64,000 bases of DNA from Psilocybe azurescens (Eukaryota > Basidiomycota > Agaricomycetes > Agaricales > Agrocybaceae), in assembly GCA_023853785.1 (NCBI GenBank), contig JAJIRX010000244.1, forward strand, positions 1-64,000, written 5' to 3'. Positions 47,198 through 59,215 of this stretch are shown in pieces. The translations under genes were made by a program, and so were the position numbers. The stretch's first letter is position 1, and each line of letters opens with the position of its first letter. Under the pieces are notes generated by a model, which was given only the letters and a program-made list of their open reading frames with translations, did no database searches and was not told the DNA's origin.

Positions 47198-49287
47198 TCT
47201 CTAGGGGCCCCAGGAGGTCAGAAATTCCACCTTCCAGAAAGGCTGATTTTCTGACTCATTAAGGAGACAATTCCGCCACTGAGAGGCAGAAAGAAAGGGC
47301 AGAATGAGGTCAGAAATACATCCACAAAATTGAACGTTTCATACCCTTCCTTTTGGGACTGACTGTTGTAAGGAGTGAAAATTCCGAGCTTTAGAGATAA
47401 AAAAGCTAAAGCAAAGGTCTTATTATACAATGTAAAAAGTCAAAAAATCACAACTCTATCGAAGGAAAGATTAACAATTTTATCACACTTAAAATACAGA
47501 AAATCATGATCCAACATGTACAGAAATCATATTTATTAATGATATAATGACTATGAGATCTGGTCTTCACAGATCATCGAGATACATATCAGGATCAAAT
47601 GGTACCACAAATTAAATACCCAAAGAAAAACTGCATCAACCGGAAGCCAGAAGAACTTGCAAAGCAAAGGTGAATAGAAGGAAAGCAAGATAGCACAATG
47701 ACTTACATTTAATCTGTTGCATGTCAGCTGCACAGGGTACACATTGGCATATCCTCCAGCAGTTGAGCTCAAGTTTGCATTACATGGGTGGGTGTGTGGA
47801 CTGCATGAGTGTCAGAGGGATGGCATGGAGGTGCTGTTTCAAGAGTGCTTACCAGGGTGACCCCTCATTCTGCCGCTGTAATGGGATGTGCACAGTGGAT
47901 GCCAGGGTGCTTCCCTCGCCGGTGTCCACCGACACCTCGCTGTCGAACTCCATCGACGGCATGCCGCATTCACCGGACGCACCGCCGTCACTTACCTTGT
48001 CCATCTCCTCGCTCTCGCTCACACCCGCATCCACGTCGCTGCCACTCTCACCCTCCCTCTCCTCGTCACTCACATTGGCCACATCGACGGTGTTCTCACA
48101 TCCCCATGGGCACATGCCGAAGAACGTGCACTTCCTAAGCCAGGACATGGACATCACGACCATAAAGATCTTTAACCACTCTGCGCGCCCCGCATCACTC
48201 TTGTTCACGAATGCGAAGCGGGGCAGGGGAGGGGGGCAAGAGAGCGGGAACAAGACAGAGACAGAGATGGAGGGTGAGGAGAGCAGGACGGGTGGGTTTG
48301 GGGGCTTTGGCAGGTTTGGGGGCACACAGTGGGGGGGCGTGGGGCGGATGGGGGAGTGTTGGGCGGAGTGTGAGTGTGGGTGCAGGGGCACCGGGTGGAA
48401 GTGCAGCAACAGGAGGTGGGGTGACAGGAAGCTACCCGTTCCCGAAGGTCGCTGCTCCTGTGAGGAGGAGCCAGTCGAGTGCAGGGGGAGGAGGTGGCAA
48501 CGGCGAGAACAGCAGAGGGCCAGCAGCATGCATTGCTGCTGGGCTGGGAACCGTTGAGTGCAGCAGAGGCAGCGAGGATGGCACAGGCCAGCAGCATCAC
48601 ATGCTGCTGGAAACTGAACCATCAAGTAGGGGGGGAGACGATGGCACCGGTGAAGATGATGAAGGCCCAGCAGCACGCTGATGCTGCTGGGCTGGGAACC
48701 ATCAAGTTGAGAGATGGCAGGGACAACGAACACCCAGCAGCACACGATGTTGCTGGGCTGGGAACCGTTGAGTGCAGGGGGATGCAACAGCGGCGCCGGC
48801 AAGTACATCACAGGCCCAGCAGCATCACATGCTGCTGGGAACTGAACCGTTGAGTAGGGGGGGGGAGATGAATATGATGGTGCTGGTGAGGACAACGAAG
48901 GCCCTGTTATTGACCGTAGTGTTTGCCCAAGCAGAGATTGTGTAATAAATAAAGGATTTGCAAAAATGCAGAAATGTTGCGGAAAGGTACAGATGAAATA
49001 TAGACTTTTTAGGCAGAATCACAGCAGAATATCTTTTTGGACATAAATATAACATGTGTACAAAATTTCCACTGTTTTTAGGAGGAATATGATGGCGAAT
49101 TTTTCATCCAAAATGCAACCTTTCTCCTGAGCTATATTTCGTACCTTAAACGTACATTTTTGACATTCGGAATTTCAGCATTCAATTCATCCGTTTTTAG
49201 ATTCAGGACTTTAGGGGCGGAAATATCCGTTTCAGACATTTAAGGGTGGTTAAAAATGGAATTTCCGGCCCGATCGGGCTCATAGTG
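47198..49287. mobile_element. CACTA-like insertion, 2.1 kb, probably non-autonomous
   Basis: Defined against the empty copy at 24206-24214. The insertion is flanked by a 3-bp TAG duplication (47195-47197 and 49288-49290). Its right end read inward starts CACTATGAGCCC. The left starts TCTCTAGGGGCCC. Both then share GAAATTCCA about 20 bp in. A 3-bp duplication with CACTA ends is the EnSpm/CACTA pattern, but the left end is one base off. The inside has GC-rich frames on both strands (47721-48557 plus, 47849-48895 minus) that I cannot tie to any transposase. Confidence 0.65.
48520..48839. repeat. five spaced palindromes of CCAGCAGCA...TGCTGCTGG
   Basis: Palindromes at about 48520-48542, 48586-48610, 48665-48692, 48733-48757 and 48814-48839 share 9-12-bp arms and different loops. 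Most are followed by GCTGGGAACCGTTGAGTG- or GAACTGAACCGTTGAGTA-like words. Spacing is 65-81 bp. They lie inside the CACTA-like insertion and would form hairpins on either strand. Confidence 0.8.
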
Positions 49288-50070
49288 TAGTTCAGACATG
49301 TGCAAAGTTTAAGTAATCGTTGTTATTCAAATACTAAGGTTATATGACATTGTAGAAATATAGAAAGAAGAAAAGGGATATCATAATCGTTAAAAAGTCG
49401 TGAAAACGCCGGAGAAAGGCAGGGTAAGAGAGAGCAGGAGGGAGGAAAGGAAATAGGGAGGCAGCACCCCATAGGATATACATGTGACAAATAGGCATCA
49501 CTCCTTGTTTTTACCTTTGGAAGAGTCGTCCGTCTTCGCAAGCTTTGCTTGAGACTTTTCCTTGCCCTCAGCCTGTCGTGGATCCACAGTGTCATTGTCC
49601 GTGCGCCCTCGCTTCTTTCGTCCCAGTGCCACCAACTCTTCCTTCATGGTATCGGTGGTCTTGCAATTAATCAAGGGAATCGCTGACCAGGCCGAGGCAG
49701 TGGTCTTCATAACATTGAATAAATCGGCAACATCCCCGTGAATTTCGCGCATAATGTTTGGGTTTGAGATGGTTGCCGTCACCTACACACTGCGTACCGT
49801 CTACACTCAGAGCATATCTCATAGCTTCTATGGTAGAAGCGAGACTTCTTGGCATGTTGCATGTCGATGGCGGCATGAAACTTTTAAGTAAATGGAGAAT
49901 GCTTTCAGTCGCGAAACACTCGATTCTGGCTGTAGTGGGCACCATCTCGTTGACAAAAACTGTCCTGCCGTACGCGAAATGCAGCGTCCGAATCGATGCG
50001 GCAGGTCACAGTCCATAGAAGAATCCACCATAGCGACTCGAGATCATGCTGAAAGTTGTGGACAACTGCT

Positions 50071-50539
50071 TGTTAGTTTTTGTGATTAAACACTTTGTTT
50101 CTAATGTTCTACACTTGATATTTGGACTTGTACAAATGGACACTTAGTTAGAATTCGCTCTTTTCGGTGTTTTTGCACACTGTTCTGTTAATAACTTTTG
50201 TAGAGTAAAGTTATTCAAATTCTGATCACTGATCCGGAATCCCCTCGTTGAGACGGTTCCGGTGATATATAATTTGTCACGTAATTATAGGTTTGGTGTT
50301 TTGACACAATATTGTGGACACCTATAGTCACGCCTCGCCATTTTTAGACACTTAGCCATGTAAAAGACCAGTATTCCTACTATGTCTGAGGAAACAAAGA
50401 CACTAGAACAAGATTTGGAGTCTACAGAAGCAATTTACTATTTTCACTCATACTTGTCATTGTTGTGCATTTGAGATTTGACTCTATTGTTACTCATCAG
50501 TATAGCTACTGATTTGTGCATTATTGTCTATTTCTAACA
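50071..50539 (+). repeat. copia-2 5' LTR
   Basis: Starts TGTTAGTTTTTGTG and ends TTTCTAACA (TG...CA). It contains GATATATAA near 50265, a candidate TATA box. Confidence 0.94.
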
Positions 50540-50553
50540 GGTTATGGGCCCCG
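50540..50553 (+). promoter_or_regulatory. copia-2 primer binding site, half-tRNA type
   Basis: GGTTATGGGCCCCG immediately follows the LTR. It is identical over 14 nt to the copia-1 site although the LTRs and proteins of the two elements are unrelated at DNA level. Confidence 0.78.
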
Positions 50554-50652
50554 GGCTTTAAACTTGGCAAAACATTGATTAAGTCTATTGCTGTCTGATA
50601 CTAGACTAGTTGGATCCTTGAAACAACACTTGACATTTGAACTTGTTGCAAA

Positions 50653-53218
50653 ATGTCTTCAGACAACAACACAGTTGCTAAAGTTAAACCATTGTCAAAT
50701 TCAAACTATCCTGAATGGGCTGGGGAGATGAAGGCATGGTTAATGCGAAATGGACTATGGAGATTGGTATCTGGCAAAGAAGCAAAGCCAGTTGCTAGTG
50801 GGGATAAATTCATCAATGAAGAGGTAGTGGCAAAGTGGGAGATGAAGGCAGAGAGGGCAGCAGGTGAAATCTACCTGCTTGTGGAGAATGATCAAAGGGT
50901 GCACTTTAGAGGGCATGATGAAGATCCAATCAAGATGTGGGCATTGCTTGAAGCTGCTCACCTGAACAAGAAGCCAGGAGCACGATTCAATGCGTATGAT
51001 GACCTGTTCTCTATCAGGAAGCAGGACGACGAATCCCTAGTAACTTTGGGAACCCGAATTGAAAAGGCCATGCAAACTATTCAGAACTTGCGTCCAGCCG
51101 ACTTTAAGATTGAGACACTTGATGAAGAGCTTCAGTGCATGGCACTCATACGTGCCTTGCCTGATGACTACAGACATCTTAAGCGGTTTCTCTGTTGTTG
51201 ATGGAAAAGCTGGACAAGTCGGTCATCATGCAGGGCGTTCGCAGCGAAGAGTTGAATCGTCAACGTCAAACAACAGAGTCGTTGAACCAAGTGAAAGCAG
51301 GTGGCAGTGGGGGCAAGAAGCCATGGGAAAAGCGAAAACCTGGGCCAAAGGATCGGTGCAATTACTGCAAAGAATTGGGTCATTGGGTTTTCAACTGTCC
51401 AGAGCTGGCAGAAAAGAAAGCAAAGAATGAGAGTGCCAAAAGGCAGAAGAAGAGAAAGCAGCGGCAGTGACAGAATTTGCTGGAAAGGCAAGTGCTGTTG
51501 CTGAACACGAGGTCAATTCTACATCTTCTAACGTATTTCATTGGAACACAGACACAGGCGCCACTTCTAATATGACACCGCATAGAAACTGGATACGCAA
51601 TTATACCCCATATAGAGTGCCTATTAGACTAGCGGACCATAGAGTTATATATTCAGAGGGCATTGGTAGTGTTCTGTTCAGACCGTTAGTTAGAGGAAAA
51701 CGATATAGAGATGTAGAATTCACTAGAGTACTTCACGTTCCTGCACTTCGTAATAATCTTCTTGCTGTTTTATATTTGACAAAGTACAAAGGCATTGATG
51801 TACATATTTCTCATGACAAAATGGACTTTTCTTCACAAAAGAAACTCTTGTTTACTGCTACCATTGATACAGACAATATTGGATATTTAGATGGCTCTAC
51901 AGTAGATGTTATGGAAAATGTACATTTGGCTTCGACGCTGCCTCTCGACTTGTCTTTATGGCATAAACGGTTAGGACACCACAACTATGATGGGATTAAG
52001 TTCATGATAAAGAAAGATCTAGTTGATGGTTTAGTACTGGACTCGAGAGCTTTACCAGATCCTATATGTGAACCATGTCTGGCAGGAAAGATGCATGCAA
52101 ATCCATTCCCATCATCAGATAATCGTGCTACAGAGGTCTTGGAATTGATCCACACAGATGTGCATGATGTTGGTATCTTGTCACATTCTGGCTATCGTTA
52201 TTGGGTTTCATTTATTGATGATGCTGAACGCTTTAAAGTGCTTATCCCTATGAAGCGCAAAAGCGACACATTCACTTGCTTTAAGACGTTCAAAGCTTAT
52301 GCTGAGAACTTGACTGGCAAAAAGATCAAACGACTTCGGGAGGATAAAGGTGGTGAATACATGTCAAAAGAATTCCAAGAGTACCTGGATGCATGTGGAA
52401 TTGTGAGAGAGCATACCTGCAGAAACAGACCACAGCAAAATGGGGTTGCTGAACGTGCAAATAGAACATTTGCTGAAAGGATTGTTGCATTGCTTGAAGA
52501 GTCTGGTCTGTCCAAGAAATTTTGGGCTGAGTGTTTGGCTGCACTTGTGCATGTCTTGAATCGTTGTCCTACATCTGCTGTTATTGGGAGAACTCCTTAT
52601 GAAGGTTGGCATCGCAAGAAACCTGATGTCAGTCATTTACGTGTTTGGGGATGTGTTGCATATGTTCACATTCAAAAGGACAAAAGGAAGAAATTGGGTT
52701 CACACATGGAAAAGTGCATCTTTATTGGATATCCAGATGGTTACAAGGGTTGGAAGTTTTACAATCCGGAAACTAAGAAAGTCATTATCTGTGAAAGAGC
52801 AGACTTTGATGAACGCTACACATATGGTGGAGAATTGATGACATCCAATCAGCATGATGCAATTGAACCCGAACCAATTCCTATCCCAGAGTCAGAAAAT
52901 GAACAAGAAGTACTACCACCTGTCTTGCCTGAGGTAGACGAGATTGCACCTCCCACTGGACCTAACCCAGCACCTAAAGTTGACAAAGGGAAACAGAAAG
53001 CGATTGAGCCCACAATTGAAGAGGAGGAGAAGGAAGAGATTGAATTGCCAGGACGTACCAAACGTAATGCCAGGATTATTGAAAGTGATCCAGAGGAAGA
53101 GCCACGGAAGCGTATAAAGCTTCAACCTCATAAACATGTCAAGCCTGTTGCTGCAGTTCGACGTTCCAAACGTCTTGCAACAGGTAATAACAAGTCAGTA
53201 CCAGAACCTGAACCAGTG

Positions 53219-53266
<48 letters not shown>

Positions 53267-55008
53267 GTCAACCCAGAGGGTTTAACGTCAAGGTATCCGA
53301 GACGTAACCGTAGACCTCCTGGTGAATGGTGGGCAGTCAGAACACCTAAATCTCTTGTTCCTGATTCTGACGATGAGGATGACTCTGAGGATGATGATGA
53401 AGAAATGGCTAATCCTGTTAGTGTGTCTGCTGATCCACAAACTTATTCAGAAGCCATGAACTCAGAACAGGCAGATCAGTGGCAAGCTGCAATGTTGGAA
53501 GAATATAACTGGCACTTGGAAAATGGAACTTGGGAAATTGTGGAACTACCTGAAGGGCAGAAGGCAATTGGGTCTAAATGGGTGTATAAGACAAAATATA
53601 ACGCAGATGGGTCAATTGAGCGATTTAAAGCACGTGTGGTCGGTAAAGGTTTTAACCAACGACCTGGCCAGGACTACTTTGAAACCTTTGCATCTACTAT
53701 GCAGCATGCTACTGTGCGCATTGTGATGGCTTTGGCTGCTATTGAAGATATGGAACTCCGTTCTGTGGATATATCGTATGCATTCACAAACAGTGACATT
53801 GACGTTGAGATCTATATGCAGCAGCCACTAGGATTTTTGCAAGGTGGAAAAAGCACAGTCTGTAGGCTTAACAAGTCCATTTATGGGTTAAAGCAGTCAT
53901 CACGTCTATGGAGTGAAACACTTGGAAAGGTCTTGCTTGAACTTGGGTTTCAGAAGACTTATAGTGATGCATCACTCTATATATATGATAGAGATAATAT
54001 CAAAATCATTGTGCCCATATTTGTGGATGACATCACTTTGGCTTCAAAGTCTCAGGTGGCTCTTGACAACTTTGTTATTGAACTTGGAAAGCATTTCAAA
54101 CTAAGGGACCTGGGTGCAACCAAATTTTTGTTGGGGTTGAGATTACAAGAAAAAGGGAAGAGCACAAGCTATATTTGTCACAGCGCCAATATATTGTGAA
54201 CAAATTGGAGGAGTTTGGAATGGCTGATTGCAAACCCGTTGGTACCCCTATGCTACCAGGATTGAAGTTAATGTCAGAGCAGAGTCCTTCGAGTTCTGAA
54301 GAAAAGAGAGAGATGGATGACATCCCATATATTTCTGCCGTTGGATCTCTTATGTATTTGGCTACCATGACCCGGCCTGACATTGCTTATACAGTCAGTG
54401 TGTTGGCAAGATTCAATCACAACCCTGGCATGGAACACTGGAAAGCTGTTAAGCACTTGTTTAGGTACTTGCAGGGCACAAAGGAGATGAGGTTGGAATA
54501 TGGACCGGACCCCTCACTTGGAGATGAACTGTTTGCCACATATAGTGATGCAGACCATGGAGGGGATAAGGATAGTGGAAAGTCAACAGGTGGTTATTTG
54601 GTGAAGATTGGGTCAGGAGTGGTTTCATGGAGGAGCAAGCTGCAACCTGTTGTGACAAGGTCAACAACAGAGGCAGAGTTTATAGCTGCTGGAGCAGCTG
54701 GCATGGAAATCCGGTGGATTCAAAAGTTGTTGAAGGAGTTGGGGTACACACCATCTGCACCAGCCAAGTTGTATATGGACAATCAGTCATCTATGTCTGT
54801 TGCAAAGAATCCTGAACATCATGGAAGGATGAAACACTTGGACTTATGTTTTTACTGGTTGCGAGATCAGGTGGCAATGAAGAGAATGCAACCCTTATAT
54901 TTGCGGACCGAGGATATGCCAGCCGACTTGTTGACAAAAGCTCTACCCAAGCCACAGGTTCAGAAGTTGCGAGAATTAATGGGATTAGTGATGGGGAAGG
55001 AAGAATGA
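50653..55008 (+). CDS. copia-2 Gag-Pol polyprotein (three single-base frame breaks)
   Basis: The ATG at 50653 starts Gag (SNYPEWAGEMKAWLMRNGLW). The CCHC knuckle CNYCKELGHWVFNC is near 51359-51400. The protease has WNTDTGATS near 51543. Integrase shows HKRLGHHN...CEPCLAGK, then HTDVHD, REDKGGEY and QQNGVAERANRTF. A Pro/Glu repeat lies at 53200-53270. Reverse transcriptase has LRSVDISYAF, IYGLKQSS and IFVDDITLAS (FVDD, near 54022). RNase H has TEAEFIAAG and MDNQSS. Frame changes near 51182, 51440 and 54172 each disappear with one more A, A and T in a run. In so young an element these look like assembly errors, so the protein may be active. Confidence 0.94.
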
Positions 55009-55086
55009 GGAGATGTATCATCAGGGGGTTGTTTTGGATGTGATTCAACATCTTATGGATTATGGAAGTGTTTTATCAGGGGGTTG

Positions 55087-55556
55087 TGTTAGTTTTTGTG
55101 ATTAAACACTTTGTTTCTAATGTTCTACACTTGATATTTGGACTTGTACAAATGGACACTTAGTTAGAATTCGCTCTTTTCGGTGTTTTTGCACACTGTT
55201 CTGTTAATAACTTTTTGTAGAGTAAAGTTATTCAAATTCTGATCACTGATCCGGAATCCCCTCGTTGAGACGGTTCCGGTGATATATAATTTGTCACGTA
55301 ATTATAGGTTTGGTGTTTTGACACAATATTGTGGACACCTATAGTCACGCCTCGCCATTTTTAGACACTTAGCCATGTAAAAGACCAGTATTCCTACTAT
55401 GTCTGAGGAAACAAAGACACTAGAACAAGATTTGGAGTCTACAGAAGCAATTTACTATTTTCACTCATACTTGTCATTGTTGTGCATTTGAGATTTGACT
55501 CTATTGTTACTCATCAGTATAGCTACTGATTTGTGCATTATTGTCTATTTCTAACA
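55087..55556 (+). repeat. copia-2 3' LTR
   Basis: One base longer than the 5' LTR (TTTTT against TTTT near 55213); otherwise the two read the same. Confidence 0.94.
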
Positions 55557-57956
55557 CTGCTCGAGTAGGGCCCTGTGTTAAGCACGTAGATGCCCTCTCC
55601 TCTGCCATATCCACCATGTCGAAAGCACTCTTGCGCTTTCGCACTACTTTCATTTTTCTGATCGTATCGGGCGCTGTAGAGGTAGTACTTAAGCATAACT
55701 TCGAGCGGCATGAAGTAAGGAGTTCCCTATCACAACGTGAGATCAAAAACGGATTACCATTCAGTAGGTGATTGTGGACAACATACAGTTTTGGGATCAG
55801 CGGCGGCTTCATAATCATCTGGAAGTGGGAATTTCTTTGCATATTCGAGATCCGAAAGTTTGACCTTCCAGGGCTCTTGATCGTTGTCTAAATTGCCCCG
55901 GTAGGCCATAATATTTCCCGAACTGATGTCGCTGGTGAACCCACCCAGCACAGTAGAGCAGTTGGAGCGCTAAAAACTTGATATCAGGATAAAACTGATT
56001 AAACGGCAGCCATCGACATACGAATGAGTGCTTGGTGCAGAACATCGACAACCTCACCAAGGGTCCCGAGTCTGCCGACAGTCTTGCAGACCTCTTGGAA
56101 CACAACACGGTAGTGCTTCTTGATTTTGAAGGTACGAGGATTTACCGGAACTTCGATTTTGTTCGGATATAAGGGATGCGTGCCCTCGTTGTTACTACGA
56201 CTGTCACTGAAAGCGGAATTGGTGCCAGATCCAATTCTGGGAGTGTGTTTCTTGGGATCAGGAACCTGGAGCAATCCCGTCTTTATCACGGCTCCAGCAG
56301 GGTAGTCTGTCGTGGTTGTGCCAGCATGATCGCTCAATATTCCAAGGAAATACTGCCTGTATCCTTTGTCCTTAACCAATTGTTTGTGGTCGTCCTGCAG
56401 CTTCCTCATCTGCTCTCGTTCCGTAGGTGCTTGCCAAAACTTTTCGATGTCGTTGAAAATGGCATTCTGGATTTCTCTTTCAGTCAATGCCGACTGTTCA
56501 AGCCAAACGTCCTTGAGAACGAGGGGTTCGCCGACAGCCTCCCCCTTTGTCATCTAGCTTGTTGACTTTGTAGACACGAGCCATACGTCCAGTGATGTTG
56601 TTTGAGCGGTACTCAGAGAGTGTGTCGATAGTGCGGAAACACTGAAATTGATCGGTGATCACCGGGTTGGGTATCTTGAACGTGTATAGGCCATCTTTCT
56701 CGCGTGTCACCATTGGGTCGTAGCCCAACTCTTCGTCCGTAGCAAACGAAAATGCGGCTAGAACCCTTATCAGTGCCTTCGGGTTCTTTCAAAAGAAAAA
56801 TCAGCAAACTTTCTCTACATATTATGACAAGGTACAAACTTGGATGAAGCTGAAACGCTCTGAAACGGCGGAGTGCGATCGAGAATGATACCAGAAAGTT
56901 ACCTCGTCGGATTCTACCGTTATCTTGAAATTGACATCAATTTAAATGTTGCTCTTAAATCAATAAAATGGGAAGACGTACCCCGAATGTGAACATACGG
57001 CGAACGTCGTCGTTCATAATCTGAACGTTGGCAGAGACAGCCTGCACTGCGTTCTAAATAGATAGTAAATGGTAAGTACATGACAAAAGGTTTGGACCAT
57101 GACAACCGTAAAGCGACTTACCTCGCGCTTTTTCCCAGTTGAAAGCTTCTGTTCAATGACCACCGCGATGTCTGTCGTCCTTAAATCTTCAGCCTCTTCG
57201 CAAGGCCGAAGGAAAGCGGCGTCGATCCTGTTGTCGGAACCAAGAATGTCCGAGGCTATACCCTTGTTCGGCATGTTACGATAATTGCACTGGTTGCGCT
57301 GTCGGGTCTCTTGTGGATGTGTAATATTTCCAATAGCTTGAGCTATGTCAACCCATGGTTTAAAAGCGACGATCTCGCTCCCATGAGTCGACCTCTTGAT
57401 GGCAGGCTTAGGATAGTGACGGAACTGGTACTGTTCTTCATGGCCCACTAAGATAGAAGGCTTGGAATTTGCGCCGCTGCGAATTTGTGGCCCATCTGGA
57501 GAATCTGAGACTGGTGGTATGTTCTGAAGCAGATTATCTACAAAGTATTTCGTCTCTGCCTCGTCGGGGGCGAAAGGAAGGTAGGTTTTGATGAAATCGT
57601 CAACAGGGCACCTCACAAATTCGCCGTCCATTTCTATGGCAATTTGAGAGCGAAGCTGCGTGAGAACAGCATCCCCTCCGAAAGATCTTTGACTACGAGG
57701 TGTATCAGGGATTCTGGAAAGGTGGTTAGCGTCGGCAGCGGTAGAGCTTGAGGATCAACAAGGTATCAAACTTACAGGAGAGATAGAGGGACAGCACTGC
57801 CAATAGCGAACGTGAGTTGGTAATGAATGGAAACATGTATGAGAGCAGGATCTTACCTAGAGGTGGCGTTGTTCGCCATTGGGTGTTGTAGAAGTGAAGA
57901 ACCTTGGAAATATCAGCGTGTCTTAAGTAGTATTCTGAAAAGCTTGGCAGTGCCAT

Positions 57957-59215
57957 CCGGGACGCGTTCAATCGGATGCACGTGGGGGTGTCAATAAATT
58001 CCCACGAACTGACCATTGTTCGGCCATGCTGCACTACGGCCAAATCTGGTGTAATGACTAAGGCCAGTACCTTCACGTTCATTGTCTCTCATATAGGATA
58101 GACCAGCTGTCCGCAAGTGGTCATTATCCCACGTGCTCGTAACTTCCATCAAGTTCTAGAATGGTCCCGTCCCATTCGGCTATCTTTCCTCCGTCACCTT
58201 CTCACCTAAAAAAAGCAAAACAACTGCCGGTTCTCATTATCGACATAGTTGACGCCTTTAAGAAACAAAGTCGCTCGAAATATTTTTTTTCTTTGTTAAA
58301 AATTAAGCACCGATTTACCGACAATACACTATCTTGATTAAACAGATTCTAAGCCCTCTGTAGATGACCAGACATTCACCTATTTGGCCAGGAAGCACCT
58401 TCCATAAAATTGGGATCTAGACTCAATCCATTTGGATTTACCGCACAATGAGTAAAAACTATGAGAAGACCACCGAACATGATCGCTACTCCAGGCCCGA
58501 GAATGTGTTGCACCCAATGTCAAGCTTAACAATCATACAAGCCAGATTAGGTTGATTGTAATTTCTCAGTCGTCAGATTGATTGGCGCATCGATTTAAGT
58601 GATTATTTCCCTTCCTCTGTATCCTACGCCCCTTCCGACATACGGTTTAATGATACAGAACATGTGCTCTAGCCTTTCGCCATTTCTCTCAGTTATTTCA
58701 TTTTCTCTGTGATGAGTCTACAGTTATCCAAGCATGGCTTGTCCGCTAGCTGCGTCGTAGAAAAATTGGCCAAGCTACAGTAAAAAAACGCAATTGTAAC
58801 TGCGTGCCTACTGCACAAGAAACAGACCCGAAATGGTCATAGAAATGAGACGGAACTAGACTGTGATGGGGAAGGAACTGCGTGAAATTAGAATTGCACT
58901 AACAATGTCAGCGGCGGTAACAAATTTCCATAAGCGTGAATGCTGTACCGTGAGTTTAAGACGCGGGTAGTGAGATTCAGGAAGTTTGTAACACTCTACC
59001 AAGACTGAGGATCAGGAGTTGACTGGGTGTGTACTCGGTTCATCGTATCTTTTGGGATGCTGTAAGAATATTATACAAAGATGCTTTCAAGTTTAGACAG
59101 CCAACTAGTAAGTGAGTTTCGTTTCTTGAAATAGACATTATGTTTATTTTGTATCCGCGTGGTGGTCGAGAATACTGCCGCTTGCATGTTTGACCCCTGT
59201 CGCTGAACGCGTCGA
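57957..59215 (+). other. intergenic, no gene seen
   Basis: AT-balanced sequence upstream of the FunK1 gene. No supported open frame, repeat or RNA gene was found. Confidence 0.4.

Larger units (their letters stand above)
50071..55556 (+). mobile_element. complete, very young Ty1/copia retrotransposon (copia-2)
   Basis: 5,486 bp with LTRs of 469 bp (50071-50539) and 470 bp (55087-55556). They differ by one T in a homopolymer by my reading. CTGCT duplications flank it at 50066-50070 and 55557-55561. It has a primer site next to the left LTR, gag-pol 50653-55008, and a polypurine tract ATCAGGGGGTTG (55075-55086) next to the right LTR, with a second copy near 55019. It is inserted antisense in the FunK1 kinase gene. 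Confidence 0.96.
49498..57956 (-). pseudogene. FunK1 f-type protein kinase gene interrupted by copia-2
   Basis: From the ATG at 57956 (MALPSFSEYYLRHADISKVL) the minus-strand exons carry IPDTPRSQRSFGGDAV, VDDFIKTYLPF, KPWVDIAQAIGNITHP, TTDIAVVIEQKLSTGKKRE and NDDVRRMFTFG. The family signatures follow: GYDPMVTREKDGLYTFKI, LVLKDVWLEQSALTEREIQ, YRVVFQEVCKTVGRL, a catalytic loop (SDISSGNIM, about 55915-55945) and VKLSDLEYAKKFP near 55855. Intron 55789-55727 removal joins ADPKT to GTPYFMPLEV. Copia-2 then splits the gene at 55557/50070. Beyond it VVHNFQHDLESLWWILLWTV and the C-terminal tail to 49498 complete the kinase. FunK1 kinases are expanded in mushrooms; targets are unknown. A +1-type frame change lies exactly at the HRD loop. 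Confidence 0.88.

Noticed and set aside
47721..48895. 348-aa minus and 278-aa plus frames in the CACTA-like insertion
   Set aside because: High GC and low-complexity composition keeps both strands open. No domain or splice evidence favours either, so no CDS is called.
51167..51445. Programmed ribosomal frameshift between Gag and Pol of copia-2
   Set aside because: The changes are -1 without a canonical slippery heptamer, and the same class of one-base loss occurs throughout the window, so indel error is simpler.
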